A program made the position numbers and the translations under genes. From positions 1 to 5,898 of the forward strand of contig CALBRU010000205.1 in assembly GCA_937927695.1 (NCBI GenBank): a stretch of DNA of 5,898 bases. Direction: 5' to 3'. The notes below the pieces were generated by a model. That model searched no databases. It saw only the letters and a program-made list of their open reading frames with translations, and had not been told where the DNA came from. Positions 1-5,669 of the stretch are shown here, one piece after another. This DNA comes from an uncultured Thiomonas sp. Its GTDB lineage: Bacteria > Pseudomonadota > Gammaproteobacteria > Burkholderiales > Burkholderiaceae_C. Position 1 is the stretch's first letter. Every line of letters starts with the position of its first letter.

Positions 1-770
1 TGCTGCACGGCTTCGGCGCCGCCGGGTTTTTGGATGGCTGCGGCAACGACTTCCAGCGCGTGCGCGGTGGCGTCGGCCACAGCCTCGATGGCGGCGGCTT
101 CGCCTTGCGCATTGTTGATGGCCGCCTGTTTCTGTCCCTCAGATCGCGCGATGAAGGCCTGGCGCTCGCCTTCGGCGACGTTGATGGCTTGCTGGCGCGC
201 GCCTTCCGAGGTGGCGATCACGGCGCGCTTTTCACGCTCGGCGGTGATCTGGCGCTGCATGGCGTGCAGGATTTCGTTGGGCGGCGTGAGGTCCTTGATT
301 TCGTAGCGCAACACCTTCACGCCCCAGGTGGCGGCAGCATCGTCGAGCGAATTCACCACGCTGTGATTGATGAACTCACGTTCTTCGAAAGTCTTGTCGA
401 GCTCTAGCTTGCCGACCACCGAGCGCAGCGTGGTCTGCGCCAGTTGAGTGATGGCGACGATGTAGTTCGACGAGCCGTAGCTGGCGCGCATGGCATCGGT
501 CACCTGGAAATACAGCACGCCATCCACGGTGAGTTGTGTGTTGTCTTTTGTGATACAGATCTGGCTGGGCACGTCGAGCGGAATTTCCTTGAGCGAGTGC
601 TTGTAGGCCACGCTGTCGATGAAGGGAATGATGATGTTCAGCCCCGGTTGCAGGGTAGCGTGGTAGCGGCCCAGACGCTCCAGAATCCAGGCGTTTTGCT
701 GCGGCACGATCTTGATGCCGCGGCTGACGAACAGCACGGCGATGACGGCCAGGATGATGGCGATTTCCAT
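1..770 (-). CDS. qmcA: QmcA/stomatin-like SPFH (band 7) membrane protein, 3' end outside window
   Basis: I translated this by hand from the ATG at 770; 256 codons are visible before the left edge. Residues 2-17 are a hydrophobic membrane anchor. The SPFH domain follows, with family signatures such as KIVPQ, ERLGRY, LQPGLN and PFID, and LTPP...ILHAMQ...TAEREKRA near residue 176. Residues 176-245 are an Ala/Glu/Gln-rich predicted coiled coil with about four 11-residue units at 188-231 (SEGARQQ, AEGERQA, SEGQKQA, AQGEAAA). E. coli QmcA has about 305 residues, so roughly the last 50 are probably missing here. SPFH proteins oligomerise at the membrane and scaffold microdomains or modulate proteases such as FtsH; that role is family knowledge, not seen here. 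A GGAGA Shine-Dalgarno lies about 5 bases before the start. The NfeD-family gene ends 39 bases upstream on the same strand, so the two are probably one operon. Confidence 0.92.
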   Translation of the reverse strand, partial: MEIAIILAVIAVLFVSRGIKIVPQQNAWILERLGRYHATLQPGLNIIIPFIDSVAYKHSLKEIPLDVPSQICITKDNTQLTVDGVLYFQVTDAMRASYGSSNYIVAITQLAQTTLRSVVGKLELDKTFEEREFINHSVVNSLDDAAATWGVKVLRYEIKDLTPPNEILHAMQRQITAEREKRAVIATSEGARQQAINVAEGERQAFIARSEGQKQAAINNAQGEAAAIEAVADATAHALEVVAAAIQKPGGAEAVQ

Positions 771-809
771 ACAGGTCTCCGTTGGGGAATGAATTTTTTG
801 CGGCGGTAT

Positions 810-1286
810 TCAGCCCGGATTATGTTGTGCGTTCGTGTCGAGCGATGACGCTGCTTGCACGGCGGGCAGCGGCTCGATCAGCAGCACATTGCCGTCTTGC
901 CCGGCAATGCGGTGCGGGCCGGTTTGCAGCGGGCCGCGCTTGAGCGGCCGCGCAGACCAGTCTGAACCCCGGTAATGCACCCGCGCGATGCCGTCTGCCG
1001 ACCAGGCCGATACATCGACCGTGGCGCCGAGGTCGAGGTTGTCGTGCCGCACATCAGCGGCGGTGCGTTTACCGAAAATGCGCCGAGTCAGATACAACGC
1101 GATTACCGCTCCGCCGCCCACCACGGTGAACGCCACCCAATGCCAGGGCATGGGCAGCCCGGCGTGCGCAGCCAGCGCGCCGGCCACGGCACCCACGGCC
1201 AGCATCAGCAAATAGAAGGTGCCGCTGACCAGTTCCATCGCGACAAAGAAACCGGCCAGAATCCACCAGGCGGTCGGGTTGTCCAT
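810..1286 (-). CDS. Short NfeD-family membrane protein (YbbJ-like), 158 aa
   Basis: This is a small inner-membrane protein. Three hydrophobic segments lie at about residues 6-20, 23-41 and 48-67. A soluble C-terminal domain of about residues 84-140 follows, resembling the NfeD OB-fold, with LGATVDV, then DGIARVHYRG and the typical GSDWSAR (W110). Length and architecture fit the short NfeD class whose genes sit beside SPFH/stomatin genes. E. coli pairs ybbJ with qmcA in the same way. The likely role is as partner of the SPFH protein encoded just downstream, in membrane organisation or stress tolerance; the biochemical activity of this class is not established. The frame stays open far upstream inside the decarboxylase region, but the start at 1286 has a GGGAG site 8 bases upstream and begins where the family homology begins (MDNPTAWW). 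Translation from further upstream would lie antisense to a real gene. Confidence 0.9.
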   Translation of the reverse strand: MDNPTAWWILAGFFVAMELVSGTFYLLMLAVGAVAGALAAHAGLPMPWHWVAFTVVGGGAVIALYLTRRIFGKRTAADVRHDNLDLGATVDVSAWSADGIARVHYRGSDWSARPLKRGPLQTGPHRIAGQDGNVLLIEPLPAVQAASSLDTNAQHNPG

Positions 1287-1379
1287 CTCGGGTGCTCCCA
1301 ATATTGATGGCGCGAAGCAGGGCGCTTCACACAGATTTCCTACACTCTCGCACTTTATCCCTTCCGCGTCGGAGCCGTC
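1287..1379. promoter_or_regulatory. Divergent intergenic region between the NfeD-family gene and the decarboxylase gene
   Basis: This 93-base gap separates two divergent genes and must carry, or overlap, the promoters for both. I see no convincing -35/-10 pair in either direction. TACACT at 1341 is a 4/6 match to a -10 box but has no -35 partner at proper spacing. A small perfect inverted repeat, GAAGC (1314-1318) and GCTTC (1324-1328) around a 5-base centre, could be an operator or chance. GGAG at 1371-1374, five bases before the ATG, is the decarboxylase ribosome binding site. The regulatory function is inferred from gene orientation only. Confidence 0.4.
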
Positions 1380-3644
1380 ATGCACTTTCGTTTTCCCATT
1401 GTCATCATCGATGAAGACTTCCGCTCGGAAAACTCGTCCGGCCTCGGCATTCGCGCACTGGCGCAGGCCATCGAGAAGGAAGGGATGGAGGTGCTGGGGG
1501 TGACCAGCTACGGCGATCTCTCCAGCTTCGCGCAGCAGCAAAGCCGGGTGAGCGCTTTCATTCTCTCCATCGACGATGAGGAATTCGCCACCGCGGAGGA
1601 GGGCGTGGAACCGAAGGCTTTGCACAACCTGCGCGCCTTCATCGAGGAGATTCGCTTTCGCAATGCCGAGATTCCCATCTACCTCTACGGCGAAACGCGC
1701 ACCTCGGGCCATATTCCAAACGACATCCTGCGCGAGTTGCATGGTTTTATTCATATGTTCGAGGACACGCCGGAATTTGTCGCGCGGCACATCATCCGCG
1801 AGGCACGCTCGTACATGGATTCGCTGGCGCCGCCATTCTTTCGCGCCCTGGTTGGCTACGCTGCCGATGGTTCCTACTCCTGGCATTGCCCCGGGCATTC
1901 CGGCGGCGTGGCCTTTCTGAAGAGCCCGGTGGGCCAGATGTTCCACCAGTTCTTTGGCGAAAACCTATTGCGCGCGGATGTGTGCAACTCGGTCGATGAG
2001 CTTGGCCAGTTGCTCGACCACACCGGCCCGGTGGCGGCGAGCGAGCGCAACGCGGCGCGCATTTTCCACGCCGATCATCTGTTTTTCGTCACCAACGGCA
2101 CGTCCACCTCGAACAAGATGGTGTGGCACAGCACCGTAGCGCCGGGTGACGTGGTGGTGGTGGACCGCAACTGCCACAAATCCATCCTGCACGCCATCAT
2201 CATGACTGGCGCGTTGCCGGTTTTCCTCACGCCGACGCGCAATCATTACGGCATCATCGGGCCGATTCCGCTGGCCGAGTTTCACCCGGACAACATCGCC
2301 CGCAAGATTGCCGAGAATCCGCTCACACAGCATCTTGCAGGCAAGGTCAAGCCGCGGGTGCTCACCATTACCCAGTCTACCTACGACGGCGTGCTTTACA
2401 ACGTGGACACCATCAAGCAGATGCTTGACGGCCACATCGACACCCTGCATTTCGACGAAGCCTGGCTGCCGCACGCCTGTTTTCACGACTTCTATCGCGG
2501 CATGCACGCCATCGGCCCTGACCGCGAGCGCACCAAGGAAGCGATGGTGTTCGCCACGCAATCCACCCACAAGCTGCTCGCGGGTCTGAGCCAGGCCTCG
2601 CAGATTCTGGTGCAGAACGCGCAAAACCAGCAGCTCGATTTCCACCGCTTCAACGAGGCGTATCTGATGCACAGCTCCACGTCGCCGCAGTACGCCATCA
2701 TCGCCTCGTGCGATGTGGCCGCGGCCATGATGGAGCCGCCGGGCGGCACTGCACTGGTCGAAGAAAGCATTCTGGAAGCCATGAACTTCCGCCGCGCCAT
2801 GCGCAAGGTCGATGCCGATTACGGACAGGACTGGTGGTTCAAGGTGTGGGGGCCGAACGGCTTGGCGGAGGAGGGCACCGGCGAGCGTGACGACTGGCTG
2901 CTGCACGCCACCGACGGCTGGCACGGCTTCGGCGCCGTAGCCGACGGTTTCAATATGCTCGATCCGATCAAGTCGACCATCGTCACGCCGGGGCTGAACA
3001 TCAATGGCGATTTCGACGCCACCGGCATCCCGGCCGCCATCGTCACCCGCTTTCTGGCCGAGCATGGGGTGATTGTCGAAAAGACCGGGCTCTACAGCTT
3101 TTTCATCATGTTCACCATCGGCATCACCAAAGGCCGATGGAACACGCTGGTCACGGCTCTGCAACAGTTCAAGGACGATTACGACCGCAACCAGCCGCTG
3201 TGGCGCATCCTGCCCGAATTCGTCGCACAGAATCCGCGCTACGAGCGCATCGGCCTGCGCGATCTGTGTCAGCAGATCCACGAGGCCTACCGCGAGCAGG
3301 ACGTGGCCCGTCTGACCACCGAGATGTATCTCTCCGATCTGCAGCCGGCCATGACGCCGACTGACGCCTACGCCAAGATGGCGCATCGCGACATCGAGCG
3401 GGTGGAGATCGATCAGCTCGAAGGCCGCATCACCGCGGCGCTGGTCACGCCGTACCCGCCGGGCATTCCGCTGCTCATACCGGGCGAGCGATTCAACGCG
3501 CCCATCATGCGCTATCTGAAGTTCGCCCGCGACTTCAATCTACGCTTCCCGGGATTTGCCACCGACGTGCATGGTCTGGTGACCGAAACCGACGCCAGCG
3601 GAAACAAACGCTATTTCGTGGACTGCGTGCGCAACGCGGACTGA
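1380..3644 (+). CDS. Orn/Lys/Arg decarboxylase, PLP fold type I (AdiA/LdcI family), 754 aa
   Basis: This cytoplasmic PLP enzyme decarboxylates a basic amino acid (arginine, lysine or ornithine) to its amine. Domain order matches the family: a CheY-like N-terminal wing (about 1-135), the PLP-binding core, then the C-terminal domain (about 600-754). Visible signatures are WHCPGHSGG (168-176), GTSTSN (240-245) at the phosphate site, DRNCHKS (262-268), HFDEAW with the PLP-ring aspartate D359, STHKLL with Schiff-base lysine K398, and PYPPGIP (691-697). The length is close to E. coli AdiA (755) and longer than LdcI (about 715). The active-site stretch STHKLLAGLSQASQI resembles AdiA and LdcI more than the SVHKQQ form of E. 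coli ornithine decarboxylases, but this does not fix the substrate. The whole protein reads like the conserved betaproteobacterial form. No antiporter gene (adiC, cadB, potE type) is in the window, so polyamine synthesis is at least as likely as acid resistance. GGAG lies 5 bases before the ATG. The gene stands alone on its strand. Confidence 0.95.
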   Translation: MHFRFPIVIIDEDFRSENSSGLGIRALAQAIEKEGMEVLGVTSYGDLSSFAQQQSRVSAFILSIDDEEFATAEEGVEPKALHNLRAFIEEIRFRNAEIPIYLYGETRTSGHIPNDILRELHGFIHMFEDTPEFVARHIIREARSYMDSLAPPFFRALVGYAADGSYSWHCPGHSGGVAFLKSPVGQMFHQFFGENLLRADVCNSVDELGQLLDHTGPVAASERNAARIFHADHLFFVTNGTSTSNKMVWHSTVAPGDVVVVDRNCHKSILHAIIMTGALPVFLTPTRNHYGIIGPIPLAEFHPDNIARKIAENPLTQHLAGKVKPRVLTITQSTYDGVLYNVDTIKQMLDGHIDTLHFDEAWLPHACFHDFYRGMHAIGPDRERTKEAMVFATQSTHKLLAGLSQASQILVQNAQNQQLDFHRFNEAYLMHSSTSPQYAIIASCDVAAAMMEPPGGTALVEESILEAMNFRRAMRKVDADYGQDWWFKVWGPNGLAEEGTGERDDWLLHATDGWHGFGAVADGFNMLDPIKSTIVTPGLNINGDFDATGIPAAIVTRFLAEHGVIVEKTGLYSFFIMFTIGITKGRWNTLVTALQQFKDDYDRNQPLWRILPEFVAQNPRYERIGLRDLCQQIHEAYREQDVARLTTEMYLSDLQPAMTPTDAYAKMAHRDIERVEIDQLEGRITAALVTPYPPGIPLLIPGERFNAPIMRYLKFARDFNLRFPGFATDVHGLVTETDASGNKRYFVDCVRNAD

Positions 3645-3660
3645 AACAGTTCTCTATCGT

Positions 3661-3684
3661 CGGCGGCTTCGAGAGGGGCCGCCG
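3661..3684 (+). terminator. GNRA-capped hairpin after the decarboxylase gene, likely 3'-end or terminator element
   Basis: Seventeen bases after the stop codon, CGGCGGC (3661-3667) pairs perfectly with GCCGCCG (3678-3684). In the RNA the stem extends by two G-U pairs and a C-G pair, giving 10 bp closed by a GAGA tetraloop (3671-3674), a stable GNRA loop. The downstream sequence (TCAATCTCTTGATAT) is only moderately T-rich, so this is not a textbook intrinsic terminator. It could act as a weak terminator or as an mRNA 3'-end stabiliser with Rho-dependent termination. The position in a convergent gap supports a 3'-end role. Confidence 0.5.
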
Positions 3685-3715
3685 TCAATCTCTTGATATG
3701 CAGTCGTGTTCATAA

Positions 3716-3727
3716 CTTAACATAATG
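3716..3727 (+). repeat. 12-base near-repeat flanking the ankyrin gene (partner at 4472-4483)
   Basis: CTTAACATAATG here and CTTAACACAATG at 4472-4483 match at 11 of 12 bases in the same orientation. They bracket the ankyrin gene. A further CTTAAC copy lies at 4459-4464. Both copies are in AT-richer intergenic DNA, where chance matches are more likely, and no other sign of a mobile element is present. The function, if any, is unknown. Confidence 0.3.
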
Positions 3728-3776
3728 CACATATGTTCTTTAATGATGCACGGTCGATCGGGTCTGGAAGGCGTGC

Positions 3777-4451
3777 TTACCACGAGCCCTGCGGTCTATC
3801 CTTTCCCAGCGCCTTGGCGATCATGTTGGCGATGTCCTTGTGGTTCATTTGGGTCGCCAAGGTCAGCGCGGTGAAACCCATAGCATTTTTGAGCTTCGGG
3901 TCGGCACCTTCTTCGAGCAGCAGCTTGACCGTGCTGTCATAGCCAAAATACGCCGCCATCATCAGCGGCGTGGAGCCGTTGGGCGCGGCGGCGTCGATGT
4001 AGGCGGAATGTTCGAGCAGATACTTGACAACTTCGGTGCGCCCCCGGGTGGCGGCATAGGACAACGGCGTCCAGCCCGGTTTGTTGATTTCCGCGCCTTT
4101 TTCGACCATGAGTTTGACAATGCCAAGATCGCCCTGAAGGCAGGCGATCATCAGCGCATTTTCGTCGGAGGGGTTCAGGTAGTTGAGATGAATATGCGGA
4201 TCATCGATCAATACCTTGGCAACCTTGAGTGAGTTGTAGCGCAGCGCCAGATACAGCGCCGAATTGCCTTTGCTGTCCACCGCGTTCGGGTCGAATCCCT
4301 GCGCCAGCAGACTGCGCACGGCACCCACGTCGTCGATATTGACGGCGCGGAAAAAGTCGGTGTAAGCCCCAGCATAAGCCCATCCACCTGAGCCCGCGAG
4401 CAGTGCAGCCACGACGGTAGATTGGAGAAATTGGCGCCGAACTCTATTCAT
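3777..4451 (-). CDS. Exported ankyrin-repeat protein with twin-arginine-like signal peptide, 224 aa
   Basis: The N-terminus has a signal peptide: RRQFLQ at residues 5-10, a hydrophobic core (about 11-22) and a probable cleavage site after A25-Y26-A27. The twin arginine followed by x-F-L fits a Tat signal, though Sec export is possible because the core is short and the residue before RR is V, not S/T. The mature part is about six ankyrin units from residue 29 to about 215. The clearest are GWTPLSYAATRGRTEVVKYLL (126-146), STPLMMAAYFGYDSTVKLLLEEGAD (160-184) and FTALTLATQMNHKDIANMI (193-211). Ankyrin repeats bind protein partners; a periplasmic example is AnkB of Pseudomonas aeruginosa, linked to catalase activity. 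The partner here is unknown. AAGGTG lies 4 bases before the ATG and supports this start. The gene follows tatD by 34 bases on the same strand and converges on the decarboxylase gene. Confidence 0.9.
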   Translation of the reverse strand: MNRVRRQFLQSTVVAALLAGSGGWAYAGAYTDFFRAVNIDDVGAVRSLLAQGFDPNAVDSKGNSALYLALRYNSLKVAKVLIDDPHIHLNYLNPSDENALMIACLQGDLGIVKLMVEKGAEINKPGWTPLSYAATRGRTEVVKYLLEHSAYIDAAAPNGSTPLMMAAYFGYDSTVKLLLEEGADPKLKNAMGFTALTLATQMNHKDIANMIAKALGKDRPQGSW

Positions 4452-4485
4452 AAAACACCTTAACTATTATTCTTAACACAATGAT

Positions 4486-5292
4486 TTATTGTAGGAATAA
4501 CCGGGTGAAATTGTCGCTGGTCTGTTCTGCCAACACCTCCCGATCCACGCCGCGCAATTCGGCCAGATAGTCGGCGACGTAACTTACATAGGCCGGCTCA
4601 TTGGTTTTTCCGCGGTGCGGCATGGGGGCCAGATACGGGCTGTCGGTTTCGATCAGCAGGCGGTCGGCCGGAATTTGTACCGCCACATCGCGCAGCGCCT
4701 GAGCGTTTTTGAAAGTGACGATGCCCGCGATGGATATGTAGAGGCCCAGATCGAGGGCGCGCTGCGCGACATCCCAGTTTTCGGTGAAGCAATGCATCAC
4801 GCCCCGCGCTCGTCCCTGCCCTTCCTCGGCCAGAATGGCGAGGGTGTCTTCGGACGCGGCGCGGGTGTGGATGATCAGTGGTTTGTCGAGCTGCAAGGCG
4901 GCACGAATATGCACCCGAAAGCGCTCGCGCTGCCATTCCATCTCGGCCACGGTGCGCTCGCCCAGACGAAAATAGTCGAGCCCGGTTTCACCAATGCCGA
5001 CCACGCGTGGCAGTTGAGCCAGGCGCGCGAGGTCTTCTACCGTGGGTTCGCGCACGCCTTCGTTGTCGGGGTGCACCCCCACAGAAGCCCACACACCGGG
5101 GTAACGCAGCGCGATGGCGTGCACCGTGTCGAATTCTTCGAGCGTGGTGCAGATGTTGAGCGCCCGCGTCACGCCTTTGTCGTGCATATGCGCAAGCACG
5201 TCGTCGAGGCGTTCTTCCAGGCCCGGATAGGCCAGATGGCAGTGGGAATCGGTCAGTGCAGCGGTCATTTCAAGCGGCATTTCGGGCGGCAT
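4486..5292 (-). CDS. ycfH: TatD-family metal-dependent hydrolase (YcfH-type DNase), 268 aa
   Basis: This is a cytoplasmic TIM-barrel metallohydrolase of the amidohydrolase superfamily. Family members act as metal-dependent DNases; the physiological substrate of the YcfH branch is unsettled. Numbering from the start at 5292, the expected metal ligands are all visible: H17 and H19 in TDSHCHL, E102 in GETGLDY, H142 in LIIHTR, H167 in VMHCF and D217 in ETDSPYLAP. The late motifs HRGKTNEPA and SDNFTRLF also match E. coli YcfH (265 aa). The start is uncertain. ATG 5292 overlaps the pilZ stop by one base (TGATG), suggesting translational coupling, but in-frame ATGs at 5280 and 5268 would give 264 or 260 residues, and none has a clear Shine-Dalgarno. 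Conserved sequence begins only after the third ATG. Despite its name, the family is not needed for Tat export. It ends 34 bases before the ankyrin gene. Confidence 0.93.
   Translation of the reverse strand: MPPEMPLEMTAALTDSHCHLAYPGLEERLDDVLAHMHDKGVTRALNICTTLEEFDTVHAIALRYPGVWASVGVHPDNEGVREPTVEDLARLAQLPRVVGIGETGLDYFRLGERTVAEMEWQRERFRVHIRAALQLDKPLIIHTRAASEDTLAILAEEGQGRARGVMHCFTENWDVAQRALDLGLYISIAGIVTFKNAQALRDVAVQIPADRLLIETDSPYLAPMPHRGKTNEPAYVSYVADYLAELRGVDREVLAEQTSDNFTRLFLQ
4488..4517 (-). promoter_or_regulatory. Candidate sigma-70 promoter for the ankyrin gene
   Basis: On the minus strand, TACAAT (4493-4488) matches the -10 consensus at 5 of 6 bases. GCGACA (4517-4512) matches the -35 consensus at 4 of 6, with an 18-base spacer. 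It overlaps the end of tatD and the -10 box touches the tatD stop codon. It lies about 37 bases upstream of the ankyrin start, in AT-rich DNA. The match was made by eye and is weak; the gene may simply be read through from holB-pilZ-tatD. Confidence 0.25.
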
Positions 5293-5666
5293 CAAATGGT
5301 GTTGGTCGGCTTGCCGCTGGCCTCGGCGGCGCCCAGCGCTTCTTCGATTTTCACCTTCAGATGCCGCGCCTTTTCGTCGGCGGGAAAACGCACGCCGATG
5401 CCCTGCGGGCGGTGGTTGGCGGCATTGGCCGGGTTGATCCAAGCGACTTTGCCTTCGACCGGATAGCGCTGCGGGTCGTCCACAATGGTGAGCAGCAGAT
5501 AGACACCCTCCCCCAGGCGGTATTCGTGCGGTGTGGGCACAAAAATGCCGCCCTCGGGAAAGAAGGAAATGTACGAGGCATACAGCGCCGGTTTTTCCTT
5601 GATAGCCAACTGAAGGACGCGGGGCTTGTTGGCGGCAGCGGTTGCGGCGCGGGGTGCGGTTGCCAT
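5292..5666 (-). CDS. pilZ: Type IV pilus assembly protein PilZ, 124 aa
   Basis: This is a small cytoplasmic PilZ-domain protein required for type IV pilus assembly. In the Pseudomonas/Xanthomonas system it works with the extension ATPase PilB and with FimX. After an Ala-rich N-terminal tail (about 1-13), the body closely follows P. aeruginosa PilZ (118 aa): VLQLAIKEK with LYASY (17-32), EGGIFVPT (38-45), LGEGVYLLLTIVDDPQR (51-67), VEGKVAWINP (70-79) and QGIGVRF (88-94). The c-di-GMP binding motifs RxxxR and [D/N]xSxxG are absent, as in the founding PilZ, so direct c-di-GMP binding is not expected. AAGGAG sits 8 bases upstream of the ATG, inside the end of holB, which stops three bases before this start. 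The stop overlaps the tatD start by one base. The holB-pilZ-tatD order is the same as in Pseudomonas and supports the identification. Confidence 0.95.
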   Translation of the reverse strand: MATAPRAATAAANKPRVLQLAIKEKPALYASYISFFPEGGIFVPTPHEYRLGEGVYLLLTIVDDPQRYPVEGKVAWINPANAANHRPQGIGVRFPADEKARHLKVKIEEALGAAEASGKPTNTI

Positions 5667-5669
5667 GAA

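Noticed and set aside
30..848. Plus-strand open frames at 30-407 and 444-848
   Set aside because: They are antisense to the SPFH gene, whose translation matches QmcA across its visible length.
1326..1358. A sigma-70 promoter for the decarboxylase built from TTCACA and TACACT or CTTTAT
   Set aside because: The spacings (9 and 21 bases) are far from the 16-18 needed, so no promoter call is justified.
1287..1946. A 220-residue N-terminal extension of the NfeD-family protein
   Set aside because: The extension is antisense to the 5' part of the decarboxylase gene and has no family similarity. The start at 1286 has a good ribosome binding site and matches the normal length of short NfeD proteins.
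1965..3386. A 473-codon open frame on the minus strand
   Set aside because: It lies wholly antisense to the decarboxylase, which has strong family motifs throughout. Its protein has no recognisable domain and is rich in R, H, V and G, as expected from the complement of a high-GC gene.
3733..3942. A 69-codon plus-strand frame starting in the convergent gap
   Set aside because: No ribosome binding site is visible and most of it is antisense to the ankyrin gene.
4486..5292. The TatD-family gene as part of the Tat export machinery serving the ankyrin protein
   Set aside because: TatD proteins are cytoplasmic metal-dependent nucleases and are not required for Tat transport. The neighbouring twin-arginine-like signal is probably coincidence, and no tatA, tatB or tatC is in the window.
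4615..5466. A 283-codon open frame on the plus strand
   Set aside because: It is antisense to the TatD-family gene and part of pilZ, both clearly real, and shows no recognisable motif.
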